Positions 48,876 to 58,049 of a stretch of DNA of 64,000 nucleotides are shown here, piece by piece (the stretch's first letter is position 1; each line of letters opens with the position of its first letter). A program made the translations under genes and the position numbers. The notes beneath the pieces were generated by a model, which ran no database searches, was not told where the DNA came from, and was given only the letters and a program-made list of their open reading frames with translations. Origin of the DNA: Holdemania massiliensis (GTDB taxonomy: Bacteria; Bacillota_I; Bacilli_A; Erysipelotrichales; Erysipelotrichaceae); the NCBI RefSeq assembly GCF_022440805.1, contig NZ_JAKNTK010000001.1:3100001-3164000 (forward strand), given 5' to 3'.

Positions 48876-50765
48876 ATGAATTATCCATCTATTGCCGCTC
48901 AGATTGTCGCCGCTGTCGGCGGCCGGGAAAACCTGAGCCACGTTATGCATTGTGCAACACGCCTGCGTCTGACCTGTCTGGACGAATCCAAAATCAACTC
49001 CGATGCAATCGCGGACATCGAAGGCGTTAAAGGCGTTTTCAGCGCCAAGGGACAGTTTCAGATCATCTTCGGTTCCGGCACCGTCAATCAGGTTTGCGAC
49101 GAAGTGCTGAAGCTGACCGGAAATCAGCCGGTTGTGCAGCCGCAGAAAGAAGCACAGGGCAACGTCGTCAACCGCTTCATCAAGATGCTCAGCGACATCT
49201 TCGTGCCGATCATTCCGGCGATTGTGGCTGGCGGCTTATTGATGGGAATCAATAATATCTTTACGGCGGAGGGGTTGTTTGTCAGCGGCAAAACGCTGAT
49301 TGACCTCTATCCGCAGTTTGCCGACTTAGCCGGCATGATCAATCTGTTTTCCAATGCTGCCTTCACTTTCCTGCCGGTCTTAATCGGTTTCAGTGCAACC
49401 AAGAAGTTTGGCGGCAATCCTTATCTGGGCGCGGTTTTAGGGATGATCATGGTTCATCCGGATCTGATGAACGCGTACAGCTATGGTACCGGTGCGGTTG
49501 TTCCAATGTGGAACTTATTCGGACTGTCCATCGAAGCCGTCGGCTATCAGGGAACGGTGCTGCCGGTACTGGTCATGTCATTTTTCCTGGCCAAACTGGA
49601 AACCCAGCTGCATAAAATCACACCGAGCTGGCTGGACAATCTGACAACGCCGTTAATTTCGATTCTGGTCTGCGGCTTCATCACCTTCCTGGCCATAGGG
49701 CCGATGCTGCGCACAGCCGGCAATCTGTTGGCCTTCGGCATCTCTTGGCTGTATCATTCACTCGGCTTCATCGGCGGCGGTTTATTCGGTCTATTCTATG
49801 CCCCGATCGTTTTGACCGGCATGCATCACAGCTTCATTGCGATTGAAACACAGCTGTTAGCGGAAGCGGCGGTTACCGGCGGAAGCTTTATCTTCGTCAC
49901 CGCTTCGATGAACAACGTTGCCCAGGGCGCCGCCGTGCTCGCAGTTTTGGCAACGACCAAGGACACTAAGTTAAAAAGCTTATGCTCCGCCTCTGGAATC
50001 AGCGCCCTGCTTGGAATTACGGAACCGGCAATGTTCGGCGTCAACCTGAAATTGAAGACTCCGTTCTATGCGGCGATCATCGGTTCCGCTGTAGGCTCAG
50101 CCTATGTTGCCTTCCATCATGTCTTAGCCGTTGCTTTGGGAGCTGCCGGATTACCTGGCTTCATCTCCATCCGACCAGCAGATTGGCCGCACTTTGCGAT
50201 CGGTTTGGCTTTAAGCATGATTACCGCCTTTGTCTTAACCTGGATCCTAGCGAAGAAGCCGCAGTCTTCACAAGCCGGAAAGATCAAGGCCAAGGCTGAA
50301 CTGAACAACATCGATGACCAGACCTGCGTGGCTCCGGCTGAAGGGACAGTCAAGCCGATTGAAGAATCCACCGACAGGACATTCCGTGAAAAATTAATGG
50401 GCGATGGCTTTGTCCTGTTTCCAGAGAACGGACAAGTCTGTTCACCGATCAACGCTGTCGTCAAGTTCATCTTTCCGACCCGGCATGCGATCGGCCTTGT
50501 CCGTGAGGACGGTGTTGAGATGCTGATCCACATGGGGATCAATACGGTTTCTCTAAACGGCGCTCCGTTTGAAATCTTTGTAGAGGAAGGCCAGAACGTC
50601 CAGGCTGGTCAGCCGTTAGCCAGAATGGATCTTCAACAGATCCGCCAGGCCGGCTGTTCAGAGGAAATCTGCTGCCTGTTTACTTCCCCGACAGCCTTCA
50701 GCTGGACTGCTCAGGGTGCCGTCGCTCAGGCCCAGCCAATCCTTACGTTAGGAGAAAAACAATGA
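48876..50765 (+). CDS. scrA: PTS sucrose-specific EIIBCA
   Basis: The protein is 629 residues from the ATG at 48876 behind AAGGAGG; the frame is open further upstream over the promoter. Domains in order: EIIB with phospho-Cys26 (MHCATRLRLTC); EIIC membrane domain ~105-475 with ~10 helices (FVPIIPAIVAGGLLMGINN, GITEPAMFGVNLKLKTPFY); a linker; EIIA with active His in MLIHMGINTVSLNG. It imports and phosphorylates sucrose to sucrose-6-phosphate. The fused EIIA means no separate glucose EIIA is needed. It overlaps scrB by four bases. Confidence 0.94.
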   Translation: MNYPSIAAQIVAAVGGRENLSHVMHCATRLRLTCLDESKINSDAIADIEGVKGVFSAKGQFQIIFGSGTVNQVCDEVLKLTGNQPVVQPQKEAQGNVVNRFIKMLSDIFVPIIPAIVAGGLLMGINNIFTAEGLFVSGKTLIDLYPQFADLAGMINLFSNAAFTFLPVLIGFSATKKFGGNPYLGAVLGMIMVHPDLMNAYSYGTGAVVPMWNLFGLSIEAVGYQGTVLPVLVMSFFLAKLETQLHKITPSWLDNLTTPLISILVCGFITFLAIGPMLRTAGNLLAFGISWLYHSLGFIGGGLFGLFYAPIVLTGMHHSFIAIETQLLAEAAVTGGSFIFVTASMNNVAQGAAVLAVLATTKDTKLKSLCSASGISALLGITEPAMFGVNLKLKTPFYAAIIGSAVGSAYVAFHHVLAVALGAAGLPGFISIRPADWPHFAIGLALSMITAFVLTWILAKKPQSSQAGKIKAKAELNNIDDQTCVAPAEGTVKPIEESTDRTFREKLMGDGFVLFPENGQVCSPINAVVKFIFPTRHAIGLVREDGVEMLIHMGINTVSLNGAPFEIFVEEGQNVQAGQPLARMDLQQIRQAGCSEEICCLFTSPTAFSWTAQGAVAQAQPILTLGEKQ

Positions 50766-52072
50766 ACGATTATCGCTTAACCTCGCACCTGGCGCCAAAA
50801 CGCGGTTGGCTGAACGATCCCAACGGTCTATGCGTTCATCAGGGAATTACGCATATCTTCTATCAAGCCGATCCGGACAGCTTAACCGGAAAGCGCAAAG
50901 CCTGGGGACATTTTACAACGACGGACTTTGTGCATTACACCGACTGCGGATTAGCTATCGAACCGACTGAAGCTTTTGAACAGCACGGCGCTTATTCCGG
51001 CAGCGCGATCTCCGTGGGGGATCAGCTACATCTGTTTTACACCGGCAACGTCAAAGAACCGGGAGATCATGATTTCATCCGCTCCGGCCGCCAGCACAAT
51101 ACGATCCATGCGCTCAGCGACGGAAAAACGGTTGAACATAAGCGTGTTGTTTTAAGCAATGCGGACTACCCGGATTTCTGTTCCTGTCATGTCCGTGATC
51201 CTAAGGTCAACAAAATCGCGGCGGGCTACGAAATGGTCTTAGGCGCTCGAACCTTGGATGACGAGGGCTGTGTCCTGCGTTATACCAGTATGGATCTTGA
51301 ACATTGGCAGTTAAACGCGGTACTGCGTTCGCAAACCAAGATGGGATATATGTGGGAGTGTCCTGATCTGCTTCATTTTGATGACGGTGATGTTTTGCTT
51401 TGCTGCCCGCAGGGATTGACCCGGCAGGGATATCACTATGAAAATGTCTATGACAACGGATATTTCCTGATCCAACAGGATCAGGCGAAGTCTTACCGCA
51501 CGCTGGATTATGGATTTGACTTCTATGCCCCGCAAACCTTTGAAGACAGCCGGGGACGGAGGATTCTGATCGGCTGGATGGGACTGCCGGATACCGACTA
51601 TACGATCCCAACAAAGACCTGGATGCATGCGCTGACCTTGCCGCGGCAGCTGCGTTATGAAGAAGGCCAGCTGAAACAGCGGGTGATCGACGAGCTGCAG
51701 CCTACCCATCGGCTGGCGGCAAAGACTACACAAGCACAGGCTCCGCAGGCCTGTGTGCTGAAAATGCAGCCGCAGAAGTCGCTGACCCTAACCATCGATA
51801 CGCTGAAAATTCAGTATGCGGATGGATTGTTTACCCTGGATTGTTCAGCCTGCGGCGAAGGCCGCACCCAACGGCATGTCGAGCTGCCGAAACTGGATAC
51901 TTTAGAGCTGTTTCTGGATGTTTCCAGTGTGGAGATTTTCTTAAACGACGGCCAGTTCAGTCTGACTTCACGCTGCTTCTTTGATACAGCCACCCGTACA
52001 ATCGAGGCTGATTGTGAATTTGATCTGTATGATGCAGTGGCGATTGAAATAGAAAGCAGGGATATTCAGTGA
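50762..52072 (+). CDS. scrB: Sucrose-6-phosphate hydrolase (GH32)
   Basis: The protein is 436 residues. It splits sucrose-6-phosphate into glucose-6-phosphate and fructose. The GH32 nucleophile motif GWLNDPNG (Asp19), the transition-state RDP in CSCHVRDPKV, and the acid/base Glu in MWECPDLL are all present, followed by a beta-sandwich domain. Its ATG overlaps the scrA stop (ATGA), and its stop overlaps the scrK GTG, so the three are translationally coupled. Confidence 0.95.
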   Translation: MNDYRLTSHLAPKRGWLNDPNGLCVHQGITHIFYQADPDSLTGKRKAWGHFTTTDFVHYTDCGLAIEPTEAFEQHGAYSGSAISVGDQLHLFYTGNVKEPGDHDFIRSGRQHNTIHALSDGKTVEHKRVVLSNADYPDFCSCHVRDPKVNKIAAGYEMVLGARTLDDEGCVLRYTSMDLEHWQLNAVLRSQTKMGYMWECPDLLHFDDGDVLLCCPQGLTRQGYHYENVYDNGYFLIQQDQAKSYRTLDYGFDFYAPQTFEDSRGRRILIGWMGLPDTDYTIPTKTWMHALTLPRQLRYEEGQLKQRVIDELQPTHRLAAKTTQAQAPQACVLKMQPQKSLTLTIDTLKIQYADGLFTLDCSACGEGRTQRHVELPKLDTLELFLDVSSVEIFLNDGQFSLTSRCFFDTATRTIEADCEFDLYDAVAIEIESRDIQ

Positions 52073-53013
52073 AAAAATTAATTGCGATCGGGGAAGCCTT
52101 AATCGACTTCATTCCTTCCCAATCCGGCCGAATTCAGGATATTCCGGCTTTTGAACCGCATGTCGGCGGCGCTCCCTGCAATGTCTGCGGTGCGTTTGCC
52201 CGTTTAGGCGGAAGCAGCGCGATGATCACGCAGCTAGGCCAGGATCCCTTTGGCGATAAGATTGTCGATGAACTGCAGGCGGTCGGGGTGGATACGTCGC
52301 TGATTGCCCGAACGGCACAAGCCAACACCTCACTGGCCTTTGTCGCCCTGCAGCCGGACGGCAACCGTCAGTTCTGTTTTTTCCGCAATCCGGGCGCGGA
52401 TATGCTGATGCAGCCGGAACAGCTTCAGTCCGACTGGTTTGAGGACTGCGGCTTCCTGCATTTCTGCAGCGTCAGCCTCGGCGATTTTCCCATGCGTCAA
52501 GCTCACCGTCAGGCGATTGCCCTGGCCCGCAGTCATGGGGCATTGATCAGCTTTGATCCGAATATCCGTCTGCCGCTGTGGTCCAATCCCCAAGCCTGCC
52601 AAGATGCCGTCCGGGACTTCCTGCCGTTAGCGGATATTGTAAAAATTTCGGATGAGGAACTGGAATTCATTACCGGAACATCAGATCTGCATCAGGCCAA
52701 AGACATCCTGTTCCGCAATCCGCAGACGCAGTTAGTGCTTTATACCTGCGGCAGCCAAGGAGCTTATGTTCTGACCCGGTACATCGAAATCTACGAACCT
52801 TCCTTCACCGTTGAAGCTCTCGATACCACCGGAGCCGGCGATGGCTTCATCGGCTCTTTCCTCTATCAATGTGCCCGTGATCAAGTAAAGGATTTCAGTG
52901 CCTGTTCCGCTGTTCAGCTGCGCCGCTATCTCAAAGCCAGCACGGCCTTCTGCGCCGCCAGCATCCAGCAAAAAGGCGCGATCTCTTCCTACCCTGATAC
53001 ACTGACCGAATAG
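52069..53013 (+). CDS. scrK: Fructokinase (PfkB family)
   Basis: The protein is 314 residues, starting at a GTG that overlaps the scrB stop. Ribokinase fold: GEALIDFIP, HVGGAPCNVCGAFARLGG (substrate lid and site), ISFDPNIRLPLW, KISDEELEFITG, and C-terminal anion hole with catalytic Asp in TTGAGDGFIGSF. It phosphorylates the fructose released by ScrB. Last gene of the sucrose operon; perfect terminator follows. Confidence 0.95.
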   Translation: MKKLIAIGEALIDFIPSQSGRIQDIPAFEPHVGGAPCNVCGAFARLGGSSAMITQLGQDPFGDKIVDELQAVGVDTSLIARTAQANTSLAFVALQPDGNRQFCFFRNPGADMLMQPEQLQSDWFEDCGFLHFCSVSLGDFPMRQAHRQAIALARSHGALISFDPNIRLPLWSNPQACQDAVRDFLPLADIVKISDEELEFITGTSDLHQAKDILFRNPQTQLVLYTCGSQGAYVLTRYIEIYEPSFTVEALDTTGAGDGFIGSFLYQCARDQVKDFSACSAVQLRRYLKASTAFCAASIQQKGAISSYPDTLTE

Positions 53014-53048
53014 CCTCTCACTTCTCCCTTAAACACTCCTTTTCAATG

Positions 53049-53080
53049 GGATTCTGAGGATCTGCTCAGAATCCTTTTTT
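53049..53080 (+). terminator. Terminator of the sucrose operon
   Basis: GGATTCTGAG and CTCAGAATCC form a perfect 10-base stem around GATCTG, followed by TTTTTT. Confidence 0.95.
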
Positions 53081-53246
53081 CTTTCTTTTCAAAATCAGAA
53101 TTGATTTTCAACTGAAAACGCTTTATCCTTTTAAGCTTTTAAACCAGAAATTTATGATTACATTTCAAAACGCTATGTTCATTCCCTAACAAGTTGTTTT
53201 TATTTTTCAAATATGATAAAAGTTAAACAAAGGGAGGAATTAAGAA

Positions 53247-54419
53247 ATGAAAAAACTGCTCACCGTCCTGGCCGCTTGTGCCATGGCCATGGGTTTGACG
53301 GCCTGTTCTTCAACCCCAAAAGAAAACACGACTACGCCGACGCCGGAGGGATCTACCGCCCCTGTGGTTGAAAGCTTCGCAGCTGAATATGAAATGGTCG
53401 GTACGACCTCAGCAGGTCTGCCGAAAAATGATACTTTCGTTTTTGAAGGCGAAACAACCGACGGCATCATCACAAAATTGAATTTTGATATTATCCGCAA
53501 CAAGGGTCTGGAAGGCGAATATTCCAAAAAGGATATCATGGGCTACCAGATGAATGTTTCTGATGCCGCCGTTACCAAAATCGGCGATGGCTTTGAACTG
53601 ACCAATCTGGGCATCAATGGTTACGAAACCAAGTTCGGACAGTATATGATTACAGCTCAGTGCAAGGAATTAACGGATACCACGACATTTAAAGATCTGA
53701 CGATTGTGAACTATACCGGCGAACAGCTGAATATGGAAGATTCGTTAATGATTTATCAGTATCTGGCCAATGAAGCCAAGATCCAGCTGACTGAAGAAAC
53801 TCCGGTTAAAGATCTGCTTGCGATCTTTGATCTGTATAAAGACGGAGCTTTTGTTGAAGGCACAAAGCGTGTTTCCTTTGCCGGCTTCAACGGCGGACGC
53901 AGCTATGGCGAACAGATCGATGCCATTGCGGATTACATTCTGGCCAATAACATGACGCTGGAACAGGTTTATGAAATGTTCAAGACCGTAAACCAGCAGA
54001 GCGAACCAATTGAAGACCGCGATACGGTTACCGGTGCGACAATCGCCTTTGTCGGTGACTTCCAGCGGATGGTCTATGTTGCGATTCATGGTGAATTGTT
54101 CGAAGGTGTAACGACGCACAGCACGGCTGAGGGCGTAACCAAAGTGGAAGTCGTAACTCAGGGCTATGCCGGAGAAATCGAAACGCATGTCAGCTTTGAT
54201 GACAGCACGAAGAAAATCACGGCGATCTCGGTTCGTGACGATCAGGAAACGGATACCGTCGGCGGCCTGCTGACAGCGGAAGGTTCCGAATTCATTCAGA
54301 AGCTGATCGACAACCAGGATGCACTGGACAGCGTTGACGTTGTTGCCGGAGCGACCAAAACTTCCAACGGCATGATCAAAGCCGTTCAGTTCGCCGTCGA
54401 ATACTACAACGGTTTGTAA
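53247..54419 (+). CDS. PplA-like lipoprotein with two flavinylation motifs
   Basis: The protein is 390 residues. Signal peptide with lipobox GLTAC (Cys21) and a Thr/Pro tether. Two FMN-binding-like modules end in Dxx(T/A)GAT: DTVTGAT with Thr265 as acceptor, and DVVAGAT with Thr370, the pattern used for covalent FMN attachment by ApbE. The two-module arrangement resembles PplA of Listeria, the surface electron carrier of flavin-based extracellular electron transfer. No ApbE, Ndh2, EetA/B or Dmk genes lie in the window, so the pathway assignment is inference. Start behind GGGAGG; monocistronic. Confidence 0.8.
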   Translation: MKKLLTVLAACAMAMGLTACSSTPKENTTTPTPEGSTAPVVESFAAEYEMVGTTSAGLPKNDTFVFEGETTDGIITKLNFDIIRNKGLEGEYSKKDIMGYQMNVSDAAVTKIGDGFELTNLGINGYETKFGQYMITAQCKELTDTTTFKDLTIVNYTGEQLNMEDSLMIYQYLANEAKIQLTEETPVKDLLAIFDLYKDGAFVEGTKRVSFAGFNGGRSYGEQIDAIADYILANNMTLEQVYEMFKTVNQQSEPIEDRDTVTGATIAFVGDFQRMVYVAIHGELFEGVTTHSTAEGVTKVEVVTQGYAGEIETHVSFDDSTKKITAISVRDDQETDTVGGLLTAEGSEFIQKLIDNQDALDSVDVVAGATKTSNGMIKAVQFAVEYYNGL

Positions 54420-54467
54420 AAAGAACCGTTGACAAAGTACGTTCGAAACGTGCTTGATCAACAGCAT

Positions 54468-54495
54468 AAAAGCTCCCTTGCCGGGGAGCTTTTTT
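54468..54495. terminator. Bidirectional terminator between the flavin lipoprotein and the kinase
   Basis: AAAAGCTCCC pairs with GGGGAGCTTTT around a short loop, with T on one side and A on the other, serving converging genes. Confidence 0.9.
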
Positions 54496-54548
54496 ATGTT
54501 CTGTTTTTTTGTCAGCGTCATCCAAGCTCTTGTGCTGCCTGTTCCAGA

Positions 54549-55463
54549 TCAGCCGCGAAGATCTTCTTCAGCGGGAAAAGACAGGGTCAGAATCAATCGG
54601 CCGTCCTGCAGTTTTCCCTGCAGACTGCCGCCCTGCTGCTCGCTTAGACGGCGGGTGATGGCCAGGCCCAGCCCGGTCGCCTGCCTGCCTGTATTGACCG
54701 TATAGTACCGGTCAAACATTTTTTCCACTTCGGTCCAGCTCAGCGATCCTGCGGAATTGACAAACACGATTTCACCATTCGTTTTTAAAGTTACAGACAA
54801 ATCCCGACCGCCGTATTTTGCGGCGTTGTCCAATAAATTCTGCAGAATCCGATCCAATGCTTTACTTTCCAGGGTCCGGATGACCGGCGTTTCCGGCATT
54901 GTTACTTCCGGCTCAATTCCCTGTTTTTCAAACAGAACATACACGGCCGCCAGATTTTTTTCCAGCACCCGCCGCAGGTCCACGGCCTGCTTGGTTAACG
55001 GAGGTGGATCCAACGCGGCCACGGAGTAGCTGAACAGCTGCTCGCTCAGCTGCCTGAGTGTCTGTGCACGTTCTTTTAAAATCGCAAGAATCGATTTCAG
55101 CCGCGGACTGGCGGGTTCTTCTTCCGCCAGCTGCAGATAACCTACAATCGCCGTTAACGGTGTACGCAGATCATGTGAAAGCTGGGTTAATGACTGCTTG
55201 AGCTGCTGATCCCCCTGCTGAAACTGCCGGCGCTGAGCACGCAGCTCACGCAGCTGATCATTGAGGGCTTCCCGTAAAGCGACGAGATCCCGATCCCGGC
55301 TGGCCGTATCGATCAATGTATTGGTTTCCACCTTCAGCCGATCTTCCAGCCCCTGCCGGATTTCCCGCAGACTTTTTTTTATCAAAATCAATTTGACCGA
55401 AAGAAAGACGACTGCCCCGATCAAACATCCTGTCAGGATGAAAATTCCACCCGTCATCGTCAT
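54549..55463 (-). CDS. Membrane sensor histidine kinase
   Basis: The protein is 304 residues from the ATG at 55463 behind GGGAGG. One N-terminal TM helix (~5-28) with almost no extracellular part, then a coiled region and HisKA with LSHDLRTPLTAIVGY (His97). HATPase_c: LQNLLDNAAKYGG and GLGLAITRRL. Kinases with so little outside sequence usually take their signal from a partner membrane protein, here perhaps the ABC permease encoded just upstream. Pairs with the OmpR regulator at 57350. Confidence 0.92.
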   Translation of the reverse strand: MTMTGGIFILTGCLIGAVVFLSVKLILIKKSLREIRQGLEDRLKVETNTLIDTASRDRDLVALREALNDQLRELRAQRRQFQQGDQQLKQSLTQLSHDLRTPLTAIVGYLQLAEEEPASPRLKSILAILKERAQTLRQLSEQLFSYSVAALDPPPLTKQAVDLRRVLEKNLAAVYVLFEKQGIEPEVTMPETPVIRTLESKALDRILQNLLDNAAKYGGRDLSVTLKTNGEIVFVNSAGSLSWTEVEKMFDRYYTVNTGRQATGLGLAITRRLSEQQGGSLQGKLQDGRLILTLSFPAEEDLRG

Positions 55464-55521
55464 TCTCTTTCCTCCCTGCCCGCGCTGCACCAAAAGCCTT
55501 TATTATCATCCAAGCAGCATT

Positions 55522-56364
55522 CTAACGAATCTCCTTACGCTGAAACAACAACAGTCCTATCCCCTGCACTAGGACGATCCCGATCAAAGAGATCGGCGGC
55601 AGGACCGCCCAATGGCCGCAGTTTAACCCGCTGAGCTGCAGACTCTGCCCGCTGGGCAGACTGTCAATCACGCCCTGCACAAACCTTCTCTGACTAGGAT
55701 TGAGATAGCTTGGATTGGCCAAAGTATAAACTTGAGAGCTGCCGTCCCTCATTTCCAGCGCCTCAATCCACTCCGGCTCCTGCAGTTTCGTATTCAAAAA
55801 GAAACACAGAAACATCGTAAGCATTACACCGCACAGGCACCCGATCGAGGAAACCGTCCGGGAGCTAGAGAGCAGGCCAACGGCATTGAACAGCGCACAG
55901 TAAGCGGCCAGCGCAAGCACGCCGATCAAGGTTCCCAACCCGATCAGCGCACCGCTCAGATGAAACCCGCCGAAGACCGGCCAGCCCACGAGAACAACGA
56001 TCAGGGCATAGACACCTTGATAGATCAAAGCGACGATCAGACTGACTGCATAATGACTCAGATAGATTTCCGTTCGCGTGCGTCCGATGATTAAAGCATT
56101 GCGCAGTGTTTGACTGCTGTATTCCGTTCCGACAAAGAAACTGATCACCGCCGCCAGCACCAGTCCTGCCACCGGAATAAAACTGTCCAAACCATAGCCG
56201 TAAAAATAGAGCTGATCCAAGGCGATGCTGCGGCCATTGTTTATCATGGCATAAGCAGAAAAAGCCAAAACCGCCAGGGCATAAAGAATCGTGACGGCCA
56301 AACCGTACCAAAAACCTTTTTCATGGATCAGCCGATAGCTTTGAGCCGCGATCATTCTACGCAT
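55522..56364 (-). CDS. ABC-2 type permease of a peptide/antibiotic-type exporter
   Basis: The protein is 280 residues from the ATG at 56364, eight bases after GGAGG; it overlaps the ATPase gene by eight bases. Six predicted helices; an N-terminal cytoplasmic stretch MRRMIAAQSYRLIHEKGFWYG is followed by a TM helix, and an ABC-2 like segment VGTEYSSQTLRNALIIGRTR. This size and gene order resemble BcrAB/lantibiotic immunity transporters. It should pair with the ATPase at 56357. Confidence 0.85.
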   Translation of the reverse strand: MRRMIAAQSYRLIHEKGFWYGLAVTILYALAVLAFSAYAMINNGRSIALDQLYFYGYGLDSFIPVAGLVLAAVISFFVGTEYSSQTLRNALIIGRTRTEIYLSHYAVSLIVALIYQGVYALIVVLVGWPVFGGFHLSGALIGLGTLIGVLALAAYCALFNAVGLLSSSRTVSSIGCLCGVMLTMFLCFFLNTKLQEPEWIEALEMRDGSSQVYTLANPSYLNPSQRRFVQGVIDSLPSGQSLQLSGLNCGHWAVLPPISLIGIVLVQGIGLLLFQRKEIR

Positions 56365-57271
56365 GATCTTCACCTCCGATCAGCGACAGATAATAGCTTT
56401 CCAGACTTTCATCGTGTTCTTTCATCGAGGTGACTGTGCAGCCCTTCTGCGCCAGCTTCAAAATCAGCTCACTGAGCGCGGTTTCGCCATAGATTTCAAC
56501 CGTTCCGCCAGCCTTAATCCGATAATCTGCCCCATACGCTTCCAGGGTTTCAATCAGAATCTCATTCCCTTCGACTGTCAGTTCCACACATTTCCGACAT
56601 GCGTTTTCCAATTCCTCAGCAGATATTTCCTTCACCCTCTGTCCATGATCAATAAAACCGTAGACCGTTGCCAGCCGGGCCAATTCATCCAGATTATGAC
56701 TGGAAATCAGGATCGTCACCTGATTCTGCCGGTTCAGTTTTAAAATCAGTTCACGGACCTCTATCATTCCCTGCGGATCCAAGCCGTTGACCGGCTCATC
56801 CAGCACCAGAAAATCCGGACTGCCTGCCAAAGCCAGGGCAATCCCCAGCCGTTGGCGCATGCCCAGGGAAAAGTCCTTGACTTTTTTCCGTCCGGTGTGG
56901 CTCAACCCGACCTCCTTGAGCAGTTCATCGATTTCCCGAGTGTCCTGCAGTCCGAGCGTGCGCATCTGCACCTCAAGATTTTCCTGCGCGCTCAGCTGCC
57001 CATACAGCGACGGGGTTTCAATCATCGCTCCCATTCTGCGTCGGGACTTGACAATCTGCGGATCGCTGTGTTTGTATCCCATCAGCGTATACTCGCCATA
57101 AGAGGGCTGCTGCAAACCACAGATCGTGCGAATCAGCGTTGTTTTTCCTGCTCCGTTACGCCCGACAAAACCATAAATTGCGCCTTTTTCAACGTTCATT
57201 GAAAAATGGTCCAGCGCCTTAAAGCTGCCGTATCGCTTGGTCAGATCCCGGACCGTTAACATCATTTCCAT
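56357..57271 (-). CDS. ABC transporter ATP-binding protein (BcrA-like)
   Basis: The protein is 304 residues. Walker A GRNGAGKTT (37-45), signature LGMRQRLGIALAL and Walker B FLVLDEPVNGLDPQG are intact; a ~80-residue C-terminal extension is typical of BcrA/NatA-type ATPases. It powers the adjacent two-component exporter, likely for antimicrobial peptides or cell-wall antibiotics. Start behind AGGAGG. Middle of the regulator-ATPase-permease-kinase unit. Confidence 0.93.
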   Translation of the reverse strand: MEMMLTVRDLTKRYGSFKALDHFSMNVEKGAIYGFVGRNGAGKTTLIRTICGLQQPSYGEYTLMGYKHSDPQIVKSRRRMGAMIETPSLYGQLSAQENLEVQMRTLGLQDTREIDELLKEVGLSHTGRKKVKDFSLGMRQRLGIALALAGSPDFLVLDEPVNGLDPQGMIEVRELILKLNRQNQVTILISSHNLDELARLATVYGFIDHGQRVKEISAEELENACRKCVELTVEGNEILIETLEAYGADYRIKAGGTVEIYGETALSELILKLAQKGCTVTSMKEHDESLESYYLSLIGGEDHA

Positions 57272-57349
57272 TTTTTCTGCCTCCTGTCTGTGCTTTAAGG
57301 ATAGCGGAAAACAGTTAAGAAATCCGATAAGGAAAACGATAAGATTTCG

Positions 57350-58015
57350 TTAAGATTGCGGATGAATCCGAAACCCGATTCCCCACACGGATTCAATCAT
57401 TTCCTGTTCGCTGATTGTGCGCAGCTTAGAACGCAGATGACTGATATGTACCTTGAGTGAATTCTCCATTCCATCCGGCGTATCCTCACTGATCTGATCC
57501 AGCATCTGAGATTTGGGAATCACCTGTCCGGGATTGAGCATCAACAGCTTCAAAATTGCCGTTTCCGTGCGGGTCAGCTTAACGCTTTGCTTCCCAACAA
57601 AAGCCTGGCGCAAAAGTGGCTTTAAAGTCAGCATTCCGCAAGTCAGGACATCCTCCTGCCGCATTCGCGAAGGCCGCAGCTGCACTTCAATCCGTGCCAG
57701 CAGTTCGCGGGGTTCAAAGGGTTTGGTGATGTAATCCACTGCACCGCTGCGCAGCAGCTGAACTTTATCATCGAGATCGCCGCGGGCACTGACCACAATG
57801 ACTGGAATTTGTTCCGCCAGCGCTAAAACCGCTTCGCCCTGTATTCCGGGAAGCATCAGATCCAGCAGGATCAGATCCGGCTGGCGATGTTGTAGCACCC
57901 ATTGAGCTTCGGTTCCGGAATAAGCCTGAATGATCTGATACCCCTGCGAAATTAAAAGCTCGGCGATCAGATTGCTGATCGACGGATCATCTTCGACGAT
58001 CAAGATCGTTTTCAT
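57350..58015 (-). CDS. OmpR family response regulator
   Basis: The protein is 221 residues from the ATG at 58015 behind AAAGGAG. Receiver domain with acidic pair EDD (8-10), phospho-acceptor Asp52 in LILLDLMLPG, VVSARGD and KPF; C-terminal winged helix (LTRTETAILKLLMLNPG, DTPDGMENSLKVHISHLRSK, WGIGFRI). Partner of the kinase at 54549; it probably controls the ABC exporter between them. 78 bases separate it from the ATPase gene. Confidence 0.95.
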   Translation of the reverse strand: MKTILIVEDDPSISNLIAELLISQGYQIIQAYSGTEAQWVLQHRQPDLILLDLMLPGIQGEAVLALAEQIPVIVVSARGDLDDKVQLLRSGAVDYITKPFEPRELLARIEVQLRPSRMRQEDVLTCGMLTLKPLLRQAFVGKQSVKLTRTETAILKLLMLNPGQVIPKSQMLDQISEDTPDGMENSLKVHISHLRSKLRTISEQEMIESVWGIGFRIHPQS

Positions 58016-58049
58016 AAGCTGCGCTCCTTTCATTACCTGGCCGCTGAAT

